Assembly: GCF_001640805.2 (NCBI RefSeq) | Contig: NC_066838.1 | Location: 24,438,885-24,502,884, forward strand | Length of the DNA: 64,000 nucleotides | Direction of reading: 5' to 3' | Source of the DNA: Lates calcarifer | Taxonomy: Eukaryota > Chordata > Actinopteri > Centropomidae | In this document: in pieces, positions 1 to 11,900 of the stretch | Position numbering within the stretch: the stretch's first letter is position 1 | How the letters are laid out: each line of letters starts with the position of its first letter | The notes under the pieces: model-generated | What the model was told of the DNA's origin: nothing | What the model saw: the letters and a program-made list of their open reading frames with translations, nothing else | The model's database searches: none | Position numbers and translations under genes: made by a program

Positions 1-386
1 TTTACTGTTTATACAACAGTTACAGCTTCACAGGATGAGTTATAATTGTTGACAAATACATTAATTGACACTTAAAATGCCCTTAACTCAGTTTACAACT
101 ACACTACACTGATTCAGTTAAGTTATATCCTGATTCTTATTGCTAAATACATGTGTTGAAACAATGTGTAACTCAAAAAACTTCCTGTTGGTGCATTCAA
201 GTACTTGTGGGAAGCTCAGACATCTGAGTTTTTGAAAGAATCTTAGACAGAGTTTCCCACAAGCAAAAAGAGACAAAAACTTGCATGGTTTTCTTAAATG
301 TTGTGTTTTTTCTATATGTATACAACATAATACAAAGATGTGTATTCTTATGAATGACCATGTCTCCTGTGTCTGTGTCTTACCAG

Positions 387-2588
387 TGAGGAAAGAGAGT
401 CCTGGATTCGAGCTAAGTACGAACAGCGGGCGTTTGTGGCTCCTCTTCAGCCGGGCTCGGGGACCCAGCCGCTGGAGGACAGTATGCCAGGGTGGCTGCT
501 GTCGGCGGTGACTGAGAGAGATCTGCCCAGACTGCTGCTTCTTCTGGCCCACAGCACCAAGGACCAGATCAACGCTCAGCCGGCCGGGTCCAATTCGCTG
601 CCTCGTACGGCCCTGCACGCCTCCTGTCAGCTGGGAGATGTAGTCATGACCCAGCTGCTCGTCTGGGTGAGTCTTTCTTCTTCCTGTTCAAACCTCTTTG
701 AAAAGAGGAAAAAAAAAGCAGCTCCACGATAAACTTAGACGTAGATTAACCTTTTAAAATCCTGTGCAACCTTGGTTCAATATCTCTCACTCTCATTCGG
801 ACTTCTTGGTTGTAAAATTTTGAGGTGTTTGGTCACAGGTAAAGGTGAGCGCGTTGACAGCGTAACACCCTCTGTGCACGGTGAATGTACCCGGTCAGGT
901 TTCCATTAAGTACAGGTCTCTGTTCAGGATAGTCCCAGGTGTAAAAACAGTCCCTACTGTTCGTACTTTCTGATGCTTTAGGAACGACCAGGGTGGAGCT
1001 TGCAGGGCTGAACATCGCTGATAAAACCAAGACGTGTGGCTGCTTCTATCTGCTTCATTTACATGTCTGTGAAGGTTCTCTACTTTGAGCTTCATTCACA
1101 ACATAAGGATGTACTGGATGACAAGTGTCAGTAAGAGGATGGGGAAAACACATTTTCTCTAGTGTTTATAAAGATAAAAAACAATATTATGTTGTCGGCT
1201 TTCCATAGAGGGAGAGAGAGAGAAAGCACAAACAAGCTGAAAGCACAAATGAATGAGATGGAGAGCAGTGATCGAGAAAACGAGTAAAGAGGAGGAATAA
1301 AACCTAATTTGCTGATTGTTTTATCACAGTTTCATACTAATGCATAGACAAATAACCATAAAACACTCAGCAGATCTTCTGCTGTGGAGACAGGCGGAGA
1401 ATTTTCTGTCTCTTTTGCAACAATAAGTAAAGTCTGCTACTAAACATCTACATTTTTGTGCACAGGGCCAAAAATAATAAGAAGGTAAACATCCTGGTCG
1501 CCTTTGAAAGGTTACTCTTTCAATTTTCACAACCAACAAGTCAAAATGAGAAGAGGAGATACTGGACCACAGTTACAGAGGAACAAACATGGTAGAAATG
1601 TGAGGTTTTTTTGCCCTGCCTGTTTTTGTTTTAGCATAAGAAGGGGATTTAAGTCCTGTAGCAGGTTTGGAGCCAAAGCCACAAGTCTGTCAGCAGCTGT
1701 TGCAGTGATACAGGGATCTTAAATTGCTCTGCACAGATAGAATCAGGAGACTTAGAGCTTTCAGACAATGGATAATTTGGCAAGCTTGTGCAAAGACTGA
1801 GTCAGATAACAACCATAACACACCTAAAGGAGCACCCACCAAAAGTGTCCCACGAGTAGGGTTTTAAAAGGTCTAATTTGCCTAAGATACCTGGCTCTTC
1901 AGATCTAGTGACAATGCAAACACAAGTGCACAAAAAGGGACTTTAAGTTTCTACTTTAGTTCTTGTGGTCTCCAGTTCCTGAAAATCAAAGACTCTCAGA
2001 CACCAACTTGTTCTCTAGTACTTCATTAAACTATAGCAAAATGAGCCCAATATAAACTCAAATATTAATAATCTTAGGATAAGATTTTGACAAAAGGCCC
2101 TTCTGCTCTACAAGATGAAATTAGCTAATAATGTTTGACTCGCTTTAGTTCAGTTTGTACTATGCAAATTTGCAGTTAATCAGATTATGAAAACCAACTG
2201 ACATGCAGTGAATCTGGGACTCTTAGGGCCCCACAATCACCAGCTGTTCCCTGTTAGAAACAGACTTATTCTGATTCTCAGTAGCACATGCTGTTCGAGT
2301 TCTACCTGCGATCAATATTTAACCTATAAATAATCTTACACTGAACACATATCATGTTCTCTCTCCCTCCCCTCCCTGCAGTATGGAATCGATGTGAAAG
2401 CGAAAGATAACCAAGGCCAGACGCCCATGATGATGGCCAGGAAAAACGGGAGCAAAGGCTGCATGGATATCTTGCTCCAACATGGCTGTCCGAACGAGCC
2501 GTCCCCCACCACTGCCACACCTGTCCTCTCCCGCCGGTCCAGCACTGCCAGCCTGGGCCGAACCAGCTCCAGGAAACGGGTGTCGTAG
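387..2588 (+). CDS. agap2: AGAP-family ArfGAP, C-terminal two exons (probably AGAP2), partial
   Basis: The coding exons are 387-666 and 2382-2588, ending at TAG 2586-2588. The first has acceptor TTACCAG and donor GTGAGT; the second has acceptor CCCTGCAG. The product is the C-terminus of an AGAP protein, a multidomain ArfGAP (GTPase-like, PH, ArfGAP and ankyrin domains) that turns off Arf GTPases on endosomal membranes. Exon 1 begins with the segment [17 protein letters not shown], which follows the ArfGAP domain in AGAPs. Ankyrin repeats follow ([20 protein letters not shown], then [15 protein letters not shown] and [10 protein letters not shown]), and a Ser/Arg-rich tail ends in RKRVS. The exons join in phase without breaks. 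The GTPase, PH and ArfGAP exons lie left of the window. I prefer AGAP2 over AGAP1/3 because of LLQHGCP and because zbtb39, gpr182 and pip4k2c are neighbours, but the tail does not clearly match any one paralogue. Confidence 0.8.
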
Positions 2589-3660
2589 CGTGGACTTAGG
2601 ATACAGGCAGAGCTGCCTTCAGAGAGAGGTGTACTATACAGAAAAATGACAGGACTATATCATCGTACTAAGGATAAAAAAAATGCTCCTGAAGACTGAA
2701 CAACATATCAAACAACTTAAAAGCAATATTCATTCGATTTGTTGATGACAGATATATTGCTGAGATACTGTGTTGTTGTTGACCTCATTTCAAAATGACT
2801 CAAGTAGAAGTTTGTAGCTGTCTTCTGTAATTCTAGTGCAGACGCTCGATCTGCCTCTGTTTCACTTCCTCCAGAAGAAGTGCAATAATCCAGCTATGAC
2901 AATGAAGAGCAACAAGTTTTAGAGTAAACTGTCAGATGACTGCTTGGTCACTGTTGTGAGAGAATTACCACATCAAGAGGTTGATGCTTTTATTCAAATT
3001 TGTTGTGACTGGACCAAAACAGCTTTTTTTTTCTTCTTCTTTTGGCTTTACAAATAAAACATAAACCTACAATATGTCATGTTGTTAGTTATGTGTGCCT
3101 GTTGCAGCAGTATAAAGGTCAGTTTATATATAATTGAATCAGCTGAGATAAATCTGCTTAGACTAGAAAAATGAATGGTTTGGAATATGAAATATGTCAG
3201 TGTTACTCTCACAGGTCAAAGATATGGCATTTTAATATACTGTAAATGTACCTATACTACAAACTTAATGTTAAACTCTGTAATGAAGACACAACTGAAA
3301 AATCAGACTCAGTTTTGTAAATGATTTCTTACTGGTAGTTTTGAAAATATGTCAAGTTTGTTTTTTCATTGTCTTTTATAATTTCTTATTCTCCAACATG
3401 TCATAAAAGCAGAAACCAGTGAAGAAATGCTTTTTACATATGTAAACATGTGGCTATTTGTTAAAAAGTTTTATTTGGGATAGCCAGAGGACTACATGAA
3501 GACTAAAACATTATTCATCCTCATGTTACTGTTGTGTAGGTCTATCCCATGAGTTTACAGTAAAGTATGAGGCGGTTACAGGTGTCACTGTTACTTCTGA
3601 CACTTTGTGGGTCATGTGAATCCCCCATGAGCAAAAAGAAATGGTTACTGGAATAAAATA
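2589..3660 (+). other. Probable 3' UTR of the AGAP gene
   Basis: AT-rich, ORF-poor sequence follows the TAG at 2586-2588. Canonical AATAAA signals lie at 3053-3058 and 3652-3657. The second is followed by a T-run, so the UTR is about 0.5 or 1.1 kb depending on which site is used. The extent is inferred. Confidence 0.45.
3053..3058 (+). terminator. AATAAA polyadenylation signal candidate (AGAP gene)
   Basis: A canonical hexamer about 465 bases after the stop codon, inside CAAATAAAAC. A second AATAAA lies at 3652-3657. Confidence 0.45.
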
Positions 3661-3763
3661 AACTTTTTTTTTTTTTAAATTAGCATTATTACGATAGTTT
3701 GTTGTGTTTTATTTTGTCTTTGTGTCTCGTAAAAAAAAAAATAGAGAAATAATGTCTTTTTGG

Positions 3764-4450
3764 ACCTAACTAGTTCAGAGAACTTGTGTTTAACTAATTA
3801 ACCCCTTAACTATTTAACCCCCTTTAGTTTTGGCTCTTACTACCTAACTAGTAAGGTTGAAAAGACCAGACTAGTGTAACAAGTGGACATTTTGGCTCTT
3901 GCAAGCGAACTACAAAGATTAAAAAACACTAACTAATGTAACTAGTAGACAATTAGACCCTTATTAGCTGACTGGTAAAGAGTTTGAACCTCACTAATTA
4001 ACGGGTAAACTTCAAATAGACCCTAACTAGTGAACTAGTCAGCATTTTTTTTCCTTGACTGGTCAACACGTAAGCGACAACATCCAGTCACCTAGCTACT
4101 GTTCCTCAGGCTAACATGCTAACTAGTGCGCAACACAGAGATGAAGAGGGCGGGATATTGACAAAATCCTGAGTCCTGATTGGTTGGCAGTTTTTCTTTT
4201 GAACTAAAGAGCCAATAGGAAGCCCCAGTCTATTCGTTTGCTCCCCCCACCTCCTCATTAGCATTTCGTGCAGCTAATATTTAGTGAGCATTTTGGCTTT
4301 CACTGGTTAATTAATAAACAGTTGTGGCCTTCCTAGTTAACTAGAAAAGTCAAAAGACGCTCCAACTGGTTAACTAGGGAGCATTTTTGCTTTTATTAAG
4401 TAAGATAGCTCAGTTAGCTAATGAGGCGAATAGAAACTGCTAGTTAACAT
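3764..4450. repeat. Degenerate tandem repeat of about 62 bp with ACTAGT-like core
   Basis: A landmark TGGCTCTT / TAGACCCTT recurs at 3831, 3893, about 3954 and 4017, giving spacings of 61-63 bases. Each unit also carries CTAACTAGT, CTAACTAATG or GACTGGT-type half-palindromes. More decayed copies occur up to about 4450 (for example CACTGGTTAATTAA, AGTTAACTAGAAAAG, GGTTAACTAGGGAGC). The pattern fits an old minisatellite. No protein or RNA product is suggested. Confidence 0.6.
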
Positions 4451-4747
4451 GTCAGACTTTATGCAGCCGATTTAAAATTAATCTTAAAATACTCACAGGT
4501 CAGCGGACGCACACAACACCAAAGCCAAAGGACGATAACACCTGATACATGAACTCGACTAATTACCAATGCTAATTAGTCGAACTCCGAATAACCGTCT
4601 CCTCAACAGCGAACTGGAACGTGCCACTCTGAGAAGGGTGGGGGGAACAGTCCAAGTGGTACAGGCCTTTTTAATAGTGCTGACAACTGTTAAGAGGGGT
4701 TGAAATTAAATTTTGTACAAAGATAAAACCTTCATATTAACTTTGGT

Positions 4748-4791
4748 TAATAATATAATATAATATAATATAATATAATATAATATAATAT
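4748..4791. repeat. (TATAA)n pentanucleotide microsatellite
   Basis: About eight uninterrupted TAATA/TATAA units in tandem. Confidence 0.9.
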
Positions 4792-4842
4792 GTCAGTTTA
4801 TTAGGGTCAACAAATGCAGTCAAATAAAGTTAATTAAATAAA

Positions 4843-4978
4843 TTTGCTGAAAGTACTTTTGCACTTTTACTTGAGTAGGATTTTAAATACATGACATTTA
4901 CTTGTAAACAGAGTATTCTACTCTGTGGTACCTCTACTTTAACTGAAGTAAAAGATCTGAATACTTCTCTTCCTCTTT
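4843..4978. repeat. Interspersed teleost repeat rich in ACTTTTACTT / AAGTAAAAG
   Basis: The order is GCACTTTTACTTGAGTAGG, then a run on ACTTGTAAACAGAGTATTCTACTCTG, then GAAGTAAAAGATCTGAATAC. The same block recurs at 40390-40505 with the same internal order, so this is a dispersed element and not chance. I recognise it as a common fish repeat from memory; it needs a Dfam/Repbase name. Confidence 0.6.
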
Positions 4979-4999
4979 AATTGTCTGACTCCTTCCCGC

Positions 5000-5196
5000 T
5001 GCAGTGACTCGCTCGCCCTGTAGGGGGAGACGTCATCACGTGCTTTGTTGACACACGTCACGAAAGCGCGACGGCGGGTGAGAAGGGGGATGTGAAATGT
5101 AAAATGTACAGTTCGTAGACGAGAACCGCCGGAGTCCCTCTTAAAAACAGAAGATAAACACAGGATTATTCACCGGCTGCAAACATCTGTCAATGG
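5000..5196 (+). promoter_or_regulatory. zbtb39: Probable zbtb39 promoter and non-coding exon 1
   Basis: A locally CpG-rich patch in AT-rich surroundings contains CGTCATCACGTG (CRE-like half-site overlapping an E-box, 5031-5042) and GCGCGACGGCGG. A splice donor follows (CAATGG|GTAAGAA, first intron base 5197). The next good acceptor is CTCCTCCTGCAG ending at 5960, giving an exon that starts at 5961, 36 bases before the ATG. The transcription start is not visible. Confidence 0.45.
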
Positions 5197-5996
5197 GTAA
5201 GAAACAGTAACGATATAAACCGAAACAATAAGATGAATTTGAAGCGAATGAACGTGTAAAAATGTGTGTGATTTAGCTGTTGACTGAGCAGAGTTAAAAC
5301 TGGCTTCATTAGCTGCTAAAATTCAGAGAATAAAACACATGCAGCGGAAGAAAAACACCGATGTAGCTTCCTTAAACACAGAAATGCTGATGTTTGACAG
5401 TTTACACTCAGCTTTACTCATCACTGTGATTTATATTCTTTTAATACTAATCAATTTATTGAAAAATAAACATGTACCGGTGTGTAGAATGATAACATCA
5501 CGTGTGTGTGTCTGAAAGCAGAGAGTGACAAACGTTTGTTGTGAAGATTATTTTCTTAACATTTCACTTCACTATTAATCAAATATTTTATTATTTCTAT
5601 TAATCAGCCAAAAAAAAAAAAGCCACCAGAATGACATATGAATTTCTCGTTATTAAAGCCTTGTAATGGTGTCTGAACAGCCTAAAACTGTTCTGTGTTT
5701 TGGAGTAGAGTCATAGCGATTAGACTGTTAGTCGATTAGTGGATTGACTGAAGAATAATCGAATTAACTGATTATCTTTAAAGCTATTTTTTTGTGCAAA
5801 ATGTCCAGTGTGCATCACTTCTGTCCAAAATAAGACTTCCTGCATTTTCTGTCTTATATTAAACTGACTGTAAACGAAACAGAGTTGAGACTATACACAA
5901 GGAAGAAAACATTGTCAGGTTTCTGTTCTGCTCTAACGGCTGTCTTGTCTCCTCCTGCAGTTCGACTGTAGCGCACCAGGAGCTGCAGCAGCAGGG

Positions 5997-8900
5997 ATGA
6001 GGATCCGGCTGCAGGGTCCCGGCCACGCTGCCAGCCTTCTCTCCGAGCTCAATCGCTGCCGCCAGTCACGTCGTTACTGCGATGTGTTCCTGCAGGTCGG
6101 AAACCGCACGTTTGCAGCTCACCGTGCGGTGCTGGCCTGCGCAGGGACGTACTTTCGCAACCTGTTTGCCCGGGCTTCAGCCTCGTCAACCACTGCCGCC
6201 GCCGCCTTCTCTCTGGAGTTTATCTCCCCGGCCAACTTTGAGAAGGTGCTGACGTTCGTCTACACGGGGGAGATCCTGACTGATCTCATAGATGTTGGGG
6301 TGCTGTACGAGCTGGCTGAGCGGCTTGGTGTCAGCGAGCTGGTGAGGGCCTGTCACGCCATCTTCCCAGACCTGCAGGCGTCTGTGTCTGCAAACTGTAA
6401 AGCCAGCAGCCCTGGAGACCTCCCCCTGGACTCTGGTATGGTCGCTGCTGCTTCCACAGTGGCTGCTGTAAACGCCGCTTCTGTATCCGCGTCGTCTGTG
6501 TGTTCGTCCGCCGCTTCCTGCTCGTCTCTGTCTTCGTCGGCCGGTCCGTCTGCTGCTCCCACTCCTGCTGCCGCTCCACCCTCACCTCTCTTCCAAGCCA
6601 GGGCAGCCAGGGCCAGCCGGGAGGCCCACACGGGGGCTCTGTCTCTGGACCTGAAGACAGAAGACGTCCAGTCTCATATCGGCTACGGGCGGATGGCAGC
6701 AGATCATCAGCTACCAGGAGGGCATCTTTTAACCAGCAGCAGCCACTCCGGTCAGAGCGACGGCGTGCTGCCTCCTGGTCCTGTGCTCCAGCTAAAGACT
6801 GAGCAGGGGCTGGAGGAGGAGGAGGAGGAGGCGGGAGGCAGCTGTGAGGAAGGCAACAGAGATGGACAAATGGTCTCCGACTCCGCTCCGTCCAACTCCT
6901 GCTCCTTCCCGGACTCTTCGGCTCAGCTCGGAGCCGAGGCCTGTGCCCCGACGTCATCCTCAGGAGAGCCCCTCGATAGCCTGCAGGTCGGAGCGGTGGA
7001 GGGCGGTGTGGTGGACCTGCAGAGGGACAGCGGGCTGATGTTCAGAGAGGTGGAGGAGGGAGAGAACGAGGAGGAGAGGGAGGCTCTGCAGAGTAACGGA
7101 GAAATGGATGGGACAGAGGAGGAGCAGTGGAGGCAGCTGGCAGGCGAGATCATCGAGCTGAGCGACGACGAGAACTTCATGGAGGAGGGAGATGAAGAAG
7201 ATGACGAGGACGACCTTGTGTGCGTGGAGAACGGCGAGGGACAGAACTCCAGCACCCAGGTAACGTCCATGTTTGTCGTGTTTTTCCTCAAACTTTCGCA
7301 CAGAGTAGACACAGCAGAAATAACATTGCTCGCTCCTCCAGGTGACAGGAGACATGCTGTCTTGTAAAGCCTGTGCGGCGCCTCTCCCAGCGGACCCGGC
7401 AGCCGTCAGAAGACACGCCGAGGCCCACCTGACGGAGCTGGGGCTGTGCAGGGTGTGCGGGGCCTCGTTCCCGGACCATGCTGCCGCTATCTCCCACTCC
7501 CTCTCACATCGTCGGGGTGCAGCTCTTCACCTGCGACATGTGTCACCTGCAGTTCTGCAGCCAGAACAAGCTGCTGCGTCACCACCGCCAGACATCCTCC
7601 GCTTACACTATACCGCAGGGGGCGCTGACCAACGGCGGCCAGGGCCTCAGCTCCGAGCTGCAGTGTGCTGTGTGCAGCAAAACCCTCAGCAAAGATTTCC
7701 AGGTTGGTGGCAGCCTGAAAAGCTTTGTAGGCTACAGGCAAAACAACAACAGGTAGTGAGGCTGCAGACAGGTGTTTCTGTTATTTAGCCTACACTCACT
7801 GATGAGAATAGGGTGGACAAAATAATACAAACACTTTCAACGTAATGTAAAACCAAAGCATCACAAACTGCAGCCCCCAAAAGATGCAGTATGTTGAGAC
7901 CTGAAGTAATCCTTTACATTTCTGTGAGTGGTTGCCCCGTAGAAAATAACACAGAAAAAACAAGTTTTAAACAGATTTGAGGCTGCAGTTTTATCATCCT
8001 CCCTCAGCCTCTGAGCAGCAGAATCTGGCTGCTTCAGGTTCTGGAGACAGTTTGTTTTCCAAGTGACCACTAATCAGCTGACGTAGAGTGACCCCTCTCT
8101 CTCTCACTCTTATTTCCTCTCTGAATTATTTCCTCTGACAGTTAATATTTTTCAGATTCATCATCTGTAACAGCTGTAACTTTCAGCTGTTTGACAGATT
8201 TTCCCCTCGTTTCATTTCTACAGTAAAGACGTCGGGAGACGCTGTGAACTCCTCCTGCAGGTTAAACTGAACTAGCCAGACTTATAAGGCTGATTAACCC
8301 TGAAAAAGTCACTGTACACGAACTGACAACATTTGCTAGCTTAGCAACATAACAAGGCTACAAACAACCTTCAATAAAACACTAAAAAACGTAGTTACCC
8401 TGGTACTCGCTCCATTTAAAAAGAATCAACGTAAACGTCCTAAAAAATAAGACAACCTCCATTTTTAAACCTAAGTTTCAGGGGAAAGGATATAGTCTTT
8501 TGTCCTGTAGTCTGCAGAATAAGAAAGGAATTTATTTACAATAAGAAACTAAGTTTTGTGGCACCGAGATTTGAGATAAGAAACTTACACCAAGAAGGAA
8601 TCAATAAGAACTTAGTTTGTTTTCATTCTTTCTTCGTTAAATATATTCTTAGATGTATTGTGAGGGTATCAAACTGAATCGTGAGTTGATTTGTTGTTGT
8701 TACCTTCTGGGATTCTCACCTTTGCTTCCTGTTTGTCTCAGACCGTCAAAGACCACCTGCTGAGCCATGTGTGTCCTCAGAGCCTGAGCTGTGGAGTGTG
8801 TCACCTCCCCCAGCTCTCCCTCTGCTCCCTGCTGTGGCACGCCCTCGCCCACCTCTCGCTGCCAGTCTTCACCTGCCCGCACTGCGCCCGCTGCTTCGTG

Positions 8901-9724
8901 GAGCGCCCCCACCTGGACAGACACATGGCTGTGCATGCCGAGGAGGCGGCAGCGAAAGGAGAGGGAGCGGTCTGTGCTGAGGGCTTACAGGGCAGATGGA
9001 GGAGGAGGAGGAGGTGGTGATATGGCGGGGGTGGAGGAGCTGCATTGCTTCCTCTGCCCGCAGACTTTCCGCTCCTCGTCGGCCTTTCAGTACCACCTCA
9101 GCCTGCACACCAACGAGTCCCTGGGGAGCGGGGGAGGAGGTGTCGGGGGTCAGGGCTGGTTAGGCAAACGTAAAGCCGACCAGTCTCTGGAGTGCCCTCC
9201 GTCCTCCTGCTCCTCCTCGTCTCCACGGGACGTCAGCAGCCTCGTTAAAATGAGCAACCTGGGTCTGGGGATGGGCTTCAGCATCCCGGATAAGTTTTTC
9301 CAGGGGCCGGCGCACAGCTTGTCCTCGGGGGTCCTGACCAACGGGAGCTCGGGGCAGGACGGGGGAAATGGGGCGGCGGGCGTCCGTGGGAAATGGTACC
9401 GGATGTCGCTACTGCGGCAAACGCTTCGCCCACTCGGGGGAGTTCACCTATCACCTCCGCATCCACACGGGGGAGAAACCCTACCAGTGCAAAGTCTGCC
9501 TGCGGTTCTTCAGGGGCCGCTCCACCATGATCTGCCACCTGAAGACGCACGCCGGCGCCCTCATGTACCGCTGCACCGTCTGCGGCCTTTACTTCTCCAC
9601 CCTGAAGCTGGTGTCGTCACACATGGAGCTCCACAAGGACCACCTGCCGCCGGACTTCAACATCGAGCAGACCTTCATGTACAACGATCACTCGAAAGAA
9701 CCGCTGCCCACTGTGGACACCTGA
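5997..9724 (+). CDS. zbtb39: Zinc finger and BTB domain-containing protein 39, three coding exons, three frame breaks
   Basis: The coding exons are 5997-7259, 7342-7702 and 8742-9724 (TGA 9722-9724); the predicted protein is about 867 aa after allowing for the breaks. It is a nuclear BTB/C2H2 factor, presumably a DNA-binding repressor like its family. The BTB domain (about residues 18-125) contains YCDVFLQVGNRTFAAHRAVLACAG. Long Ala/Ser and acidic stretches follow, then IIELSDDE at residue 385, then about ten C2H2 fingers. The last fingers (RFAHSGEFTYHLRIHTGEKP, FFRGRSTMICHLKTH, ALMYRCTVCG) and the PPDFNIEQTFMY tail are diagnostic of ZBTB39. The reading frame moves by +1 near 7509, between 8938 and 9012, and at 9403. 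Exon 2 is 3n+1 and exon 3 is 3n+2, as expected for one and two extra bases. The human coding sequence is intronless; here two GT-AG introns interrupt it, the second inside a finger. Confidence 0.92.
7260..7341 (+). other. zbtb39: 82-bp intron in zbtb39 coding region
   Basis: Donor CACCCAG|GTAACG and acceptor CTCCTCCAG|GTGACA. Read-through hits a stop after a non-conserved stretch, while removing it joins the acidic segment to the first zinc finger in phase 0. Confidence 0.75.
7703..8741 (+). other. zbtb39: 1.04-kb intron in zbtb39 splitting a C2H2 finger
   Basis: Donor GATTTCCAG|GTTGGT and acceptor TTTGTCTCAG|ACCGTC. The finger CAVCSKTLSKDFQ / TVKDHLLSHV is divided between its Cys and His pairs. 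No other gene is visible inside. Confidence 0.75.
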
Positions 9725-9798
9725 TCGTACCCTCTCCCTCTCTCTGACACTAACTCTGTGTCTGGTTGTCGTGGACCATATACTGCGTATAATAGACT

Positions 9799-10045
9799 AG
9801 GGCCGCAACTAACAATTACTTTTATTATCAGTTAATAGTTGAGTCGGTAAAATGTCAGTAGCTTTTAAGAAATTATCTGGCACAGTTGCTCAGAAGTCAA
9901 AGTGGCAGCTTAAAATTATTAATTTTGTCCAAAGATGTTCAGTTTATAATGAAAAAAGCAGCTGATTCTCAAATCTGAGAAGTTTAAATCAGAGAATATT
10001 TGGAATATCTGCTTCTTAAAATGACTCAAAACGACTATCAATCAG
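9799..10045 (+). repeat. Teleost interspersed repeat (GGGCYGCAACTAAC family)
   Basis: It begins AGGGCCGCAACTAACAATTAC, continues through 'TGTCCAAAGATGTTCAGTTTA' and 'AAATCAGAGAATATTTGGAAT', and ends in ATGACTCAAAACGACTATC. This order matches a very common fish dispersed repeat that I know by its ends. Related, more decayed pieces lie at 23341-23450, 24363-24550, 27607-27995, 28075-28278, 40090-40295 and 48955-49170. Confidence 0.6.
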
Positions 10046-10300
10046 ACTTCTTCTTTAATCTATAGCTCTGTTATAGACTTAGACTTTTAGAATGTAGTGG
10101 ACTTATCTGTCAGATGCTGTTCACTGAGTAAACCTGTTGGGAGGTTTAGTCTCTTTGAACTAAGATAAAAAAAGAAGCCACTTGGTGGCAGTGTATCATG
10201 TTCTGTGTCAGTGAAAAGAAAGGGAGGCTGGTGGATTGTTGACTGTCATGCAGTATTCTGCTTATATCAAATCCAATCAAGTCTGTATCTTTGTAACTTG

Positions 10301-11004
10301 AAGGATAACTGGTATTTTTTAAAAATGTTTTTAGGTGTAAATGATTCAGAGAGTCTTTGGAATCAGTGCATCTGTCCACGTCAAAGTACGTCCATTAAAG
10401 TGTTTTTTGGTTTTTTTTGGCCACTGACAGACTTATAATAACAATCTAAGTGTCTGACAACATTATGGAGAGGATTCCTACACAGATAGACCTTTTTATT
10501 AAAGAGTAAGATCCTTTTTGTTTAGCCAGAAACATCGCTTTATGTCAGTACCAAACTCCATTAACAAAAAGAGGAATTTAATCGAGCAGAACACAGGAGC
10601 TGCTGGCTACCAGTGTTTCTGTCTCTTTGTTTGTTTGTGTTATTGTGTGAGTTTCAGTGATGAAAGATGTATTCAGATCATTTACATAAATGAAGGTACC
10701 ACACAATAACATAAATAAACTAACTGATGGAGACAGCATTATTCTCACAACTCCCTGTCGTTCTGCTCTGTAAAATTCCTCTTTTTGTCAATGGCAGTCT
10801 GGCACTGACACATAAGGATGTTTCTGGTCAAAAAAAGGATTTTACTCTGTAATAAAAAGCTCTATCCCTGTAAGAATCCTCTCCATAATGTTGTCAGAAA
10901 CTTAAAATAACAGTCTAACGAGCACTTTAGATTTTTTTTTCTCTGTCAAACCGTTTAAACCTAAAAACATGAGTTAAAGGCTCAAAAATACCTGAGCAAT
11001 CCTC
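10301..11004. mobile_element. Long-inverted-repeat MITE-like element, most complete copy
   Basis: The left arm begins AAGGATAAC and the right arm ends in the decayed complement (CCTGAGCAATCCT). Inside, CTGACAACATTATGGAGAGG (10454) is mirrored by CCTCTCCATAATGTTGTCAG (10878-10897). GTACCAAACTCCATTAACAA is mirrored by the TTGTCAATGGCAGTCTGGC block. The arms are about 280-340 bases each, so the element can fold into one large hairpin. It has no coding capacity. Related copies are at 15060-16045, 16918-17356, 22784-23340 and 38668-39309. The superfamily is not assigned. Confidence 0.75.
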
Positions 11005-11894
11005 CGAGCATCAGGATAGGTTTTTAATGTCAGTGACTGATAATTACACTGTTATTAAAGTAGCACCTCATTGTAGCATAGAAATTATTTTCCTATATTT
11101 GCAGTCACTATTTTCACACAATCAGATTTTTTACGTCTTTTAAAAGTTTCATTTTTTCCCACTCCGTAGATACGACGTAACATCCGTCTATTATTGTAAA
11201 AAAAATAAAAAATAAAAAACATGAGGCGTCTTTATGAATGCTCTCAGAAAAATGCCATTTAGTCACATACATGCTGTGTTGAGAGGATCTGAAGCATATT
11301 GTGCTGTAGAAACATGATATTTAAGTGCCCATCGCATCTTTGTGTCTTACCTCATATTTATGATGACAGTGCAATTATTTATTATTTTTTCAATATTGTT
11401 TTTTTGACAGAATAAAATAAAATAAATGCCTCTAGGAAGACTGTTACCATCCTTTGAATTATTTACTTTTTTAAATGTTTTGGACCCTGTACAATGTCCT
11501 GTACCACAAAACCCATCCATCATCAGAATTTCAGTGATGAACTTGCAGAAATCTGCTTCCAGGGGCTCGTGACCTTTGCCCCCTTTTAAAGCCCTGTCTC
11601 TTCCTGCCATTGTGCCATCTGTGGACTGACAGCCCCCCCTCTTCCTTTTTCTCTTGTCTTCTTATCGTTTAAAAACGTTCAGCGTGACACATTCCAGATG
11701 GAGAGAGAAATGGAAGTAAATGTAATAAAGATCAACAGCAACTGGCGAGAGGGGGGAGATAGCCAAGTGCAAGAACAGCAAAAGTAAAATAAACACGTTA
11801 AGCTTCCACACACACACACACACACAGACACACCCCTACAGGTTTCGACTCAGGCTTTCCACCTCAGATGGATAGAAACAGTGTTTGAGGGAGT
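11005..11894. other. Intergenic sequence with no recognised gene
   Basis: AT-rich sequence between zbtb39 and the 3' end of gpr182, with a short CA run near 11808-11826. Several AATAAA/TTTATT hexamers occur. No conserved ORF was seen on either strand. Confidence 0.5.
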
Positions 11895-11900
11895 TTTATT
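11895..11900 (-). terminator. gpr182: AATAAA polyadenylation signal candidate for gpr182
   Basis: TTTATT on the + strand reads AATAAA on the minus strand, about 450 bases beyond the gpr182 stop codon. It is the nearest canonical signal I noticed. Confidence 0.4.

Noticed and set aside
6331..6957. 208-codon antisense ORF in zbtb39 exon
   Set aside because: Antisense shadow of GC-rich Ala/Ser/acidic coding sequence with no recognisable domain.
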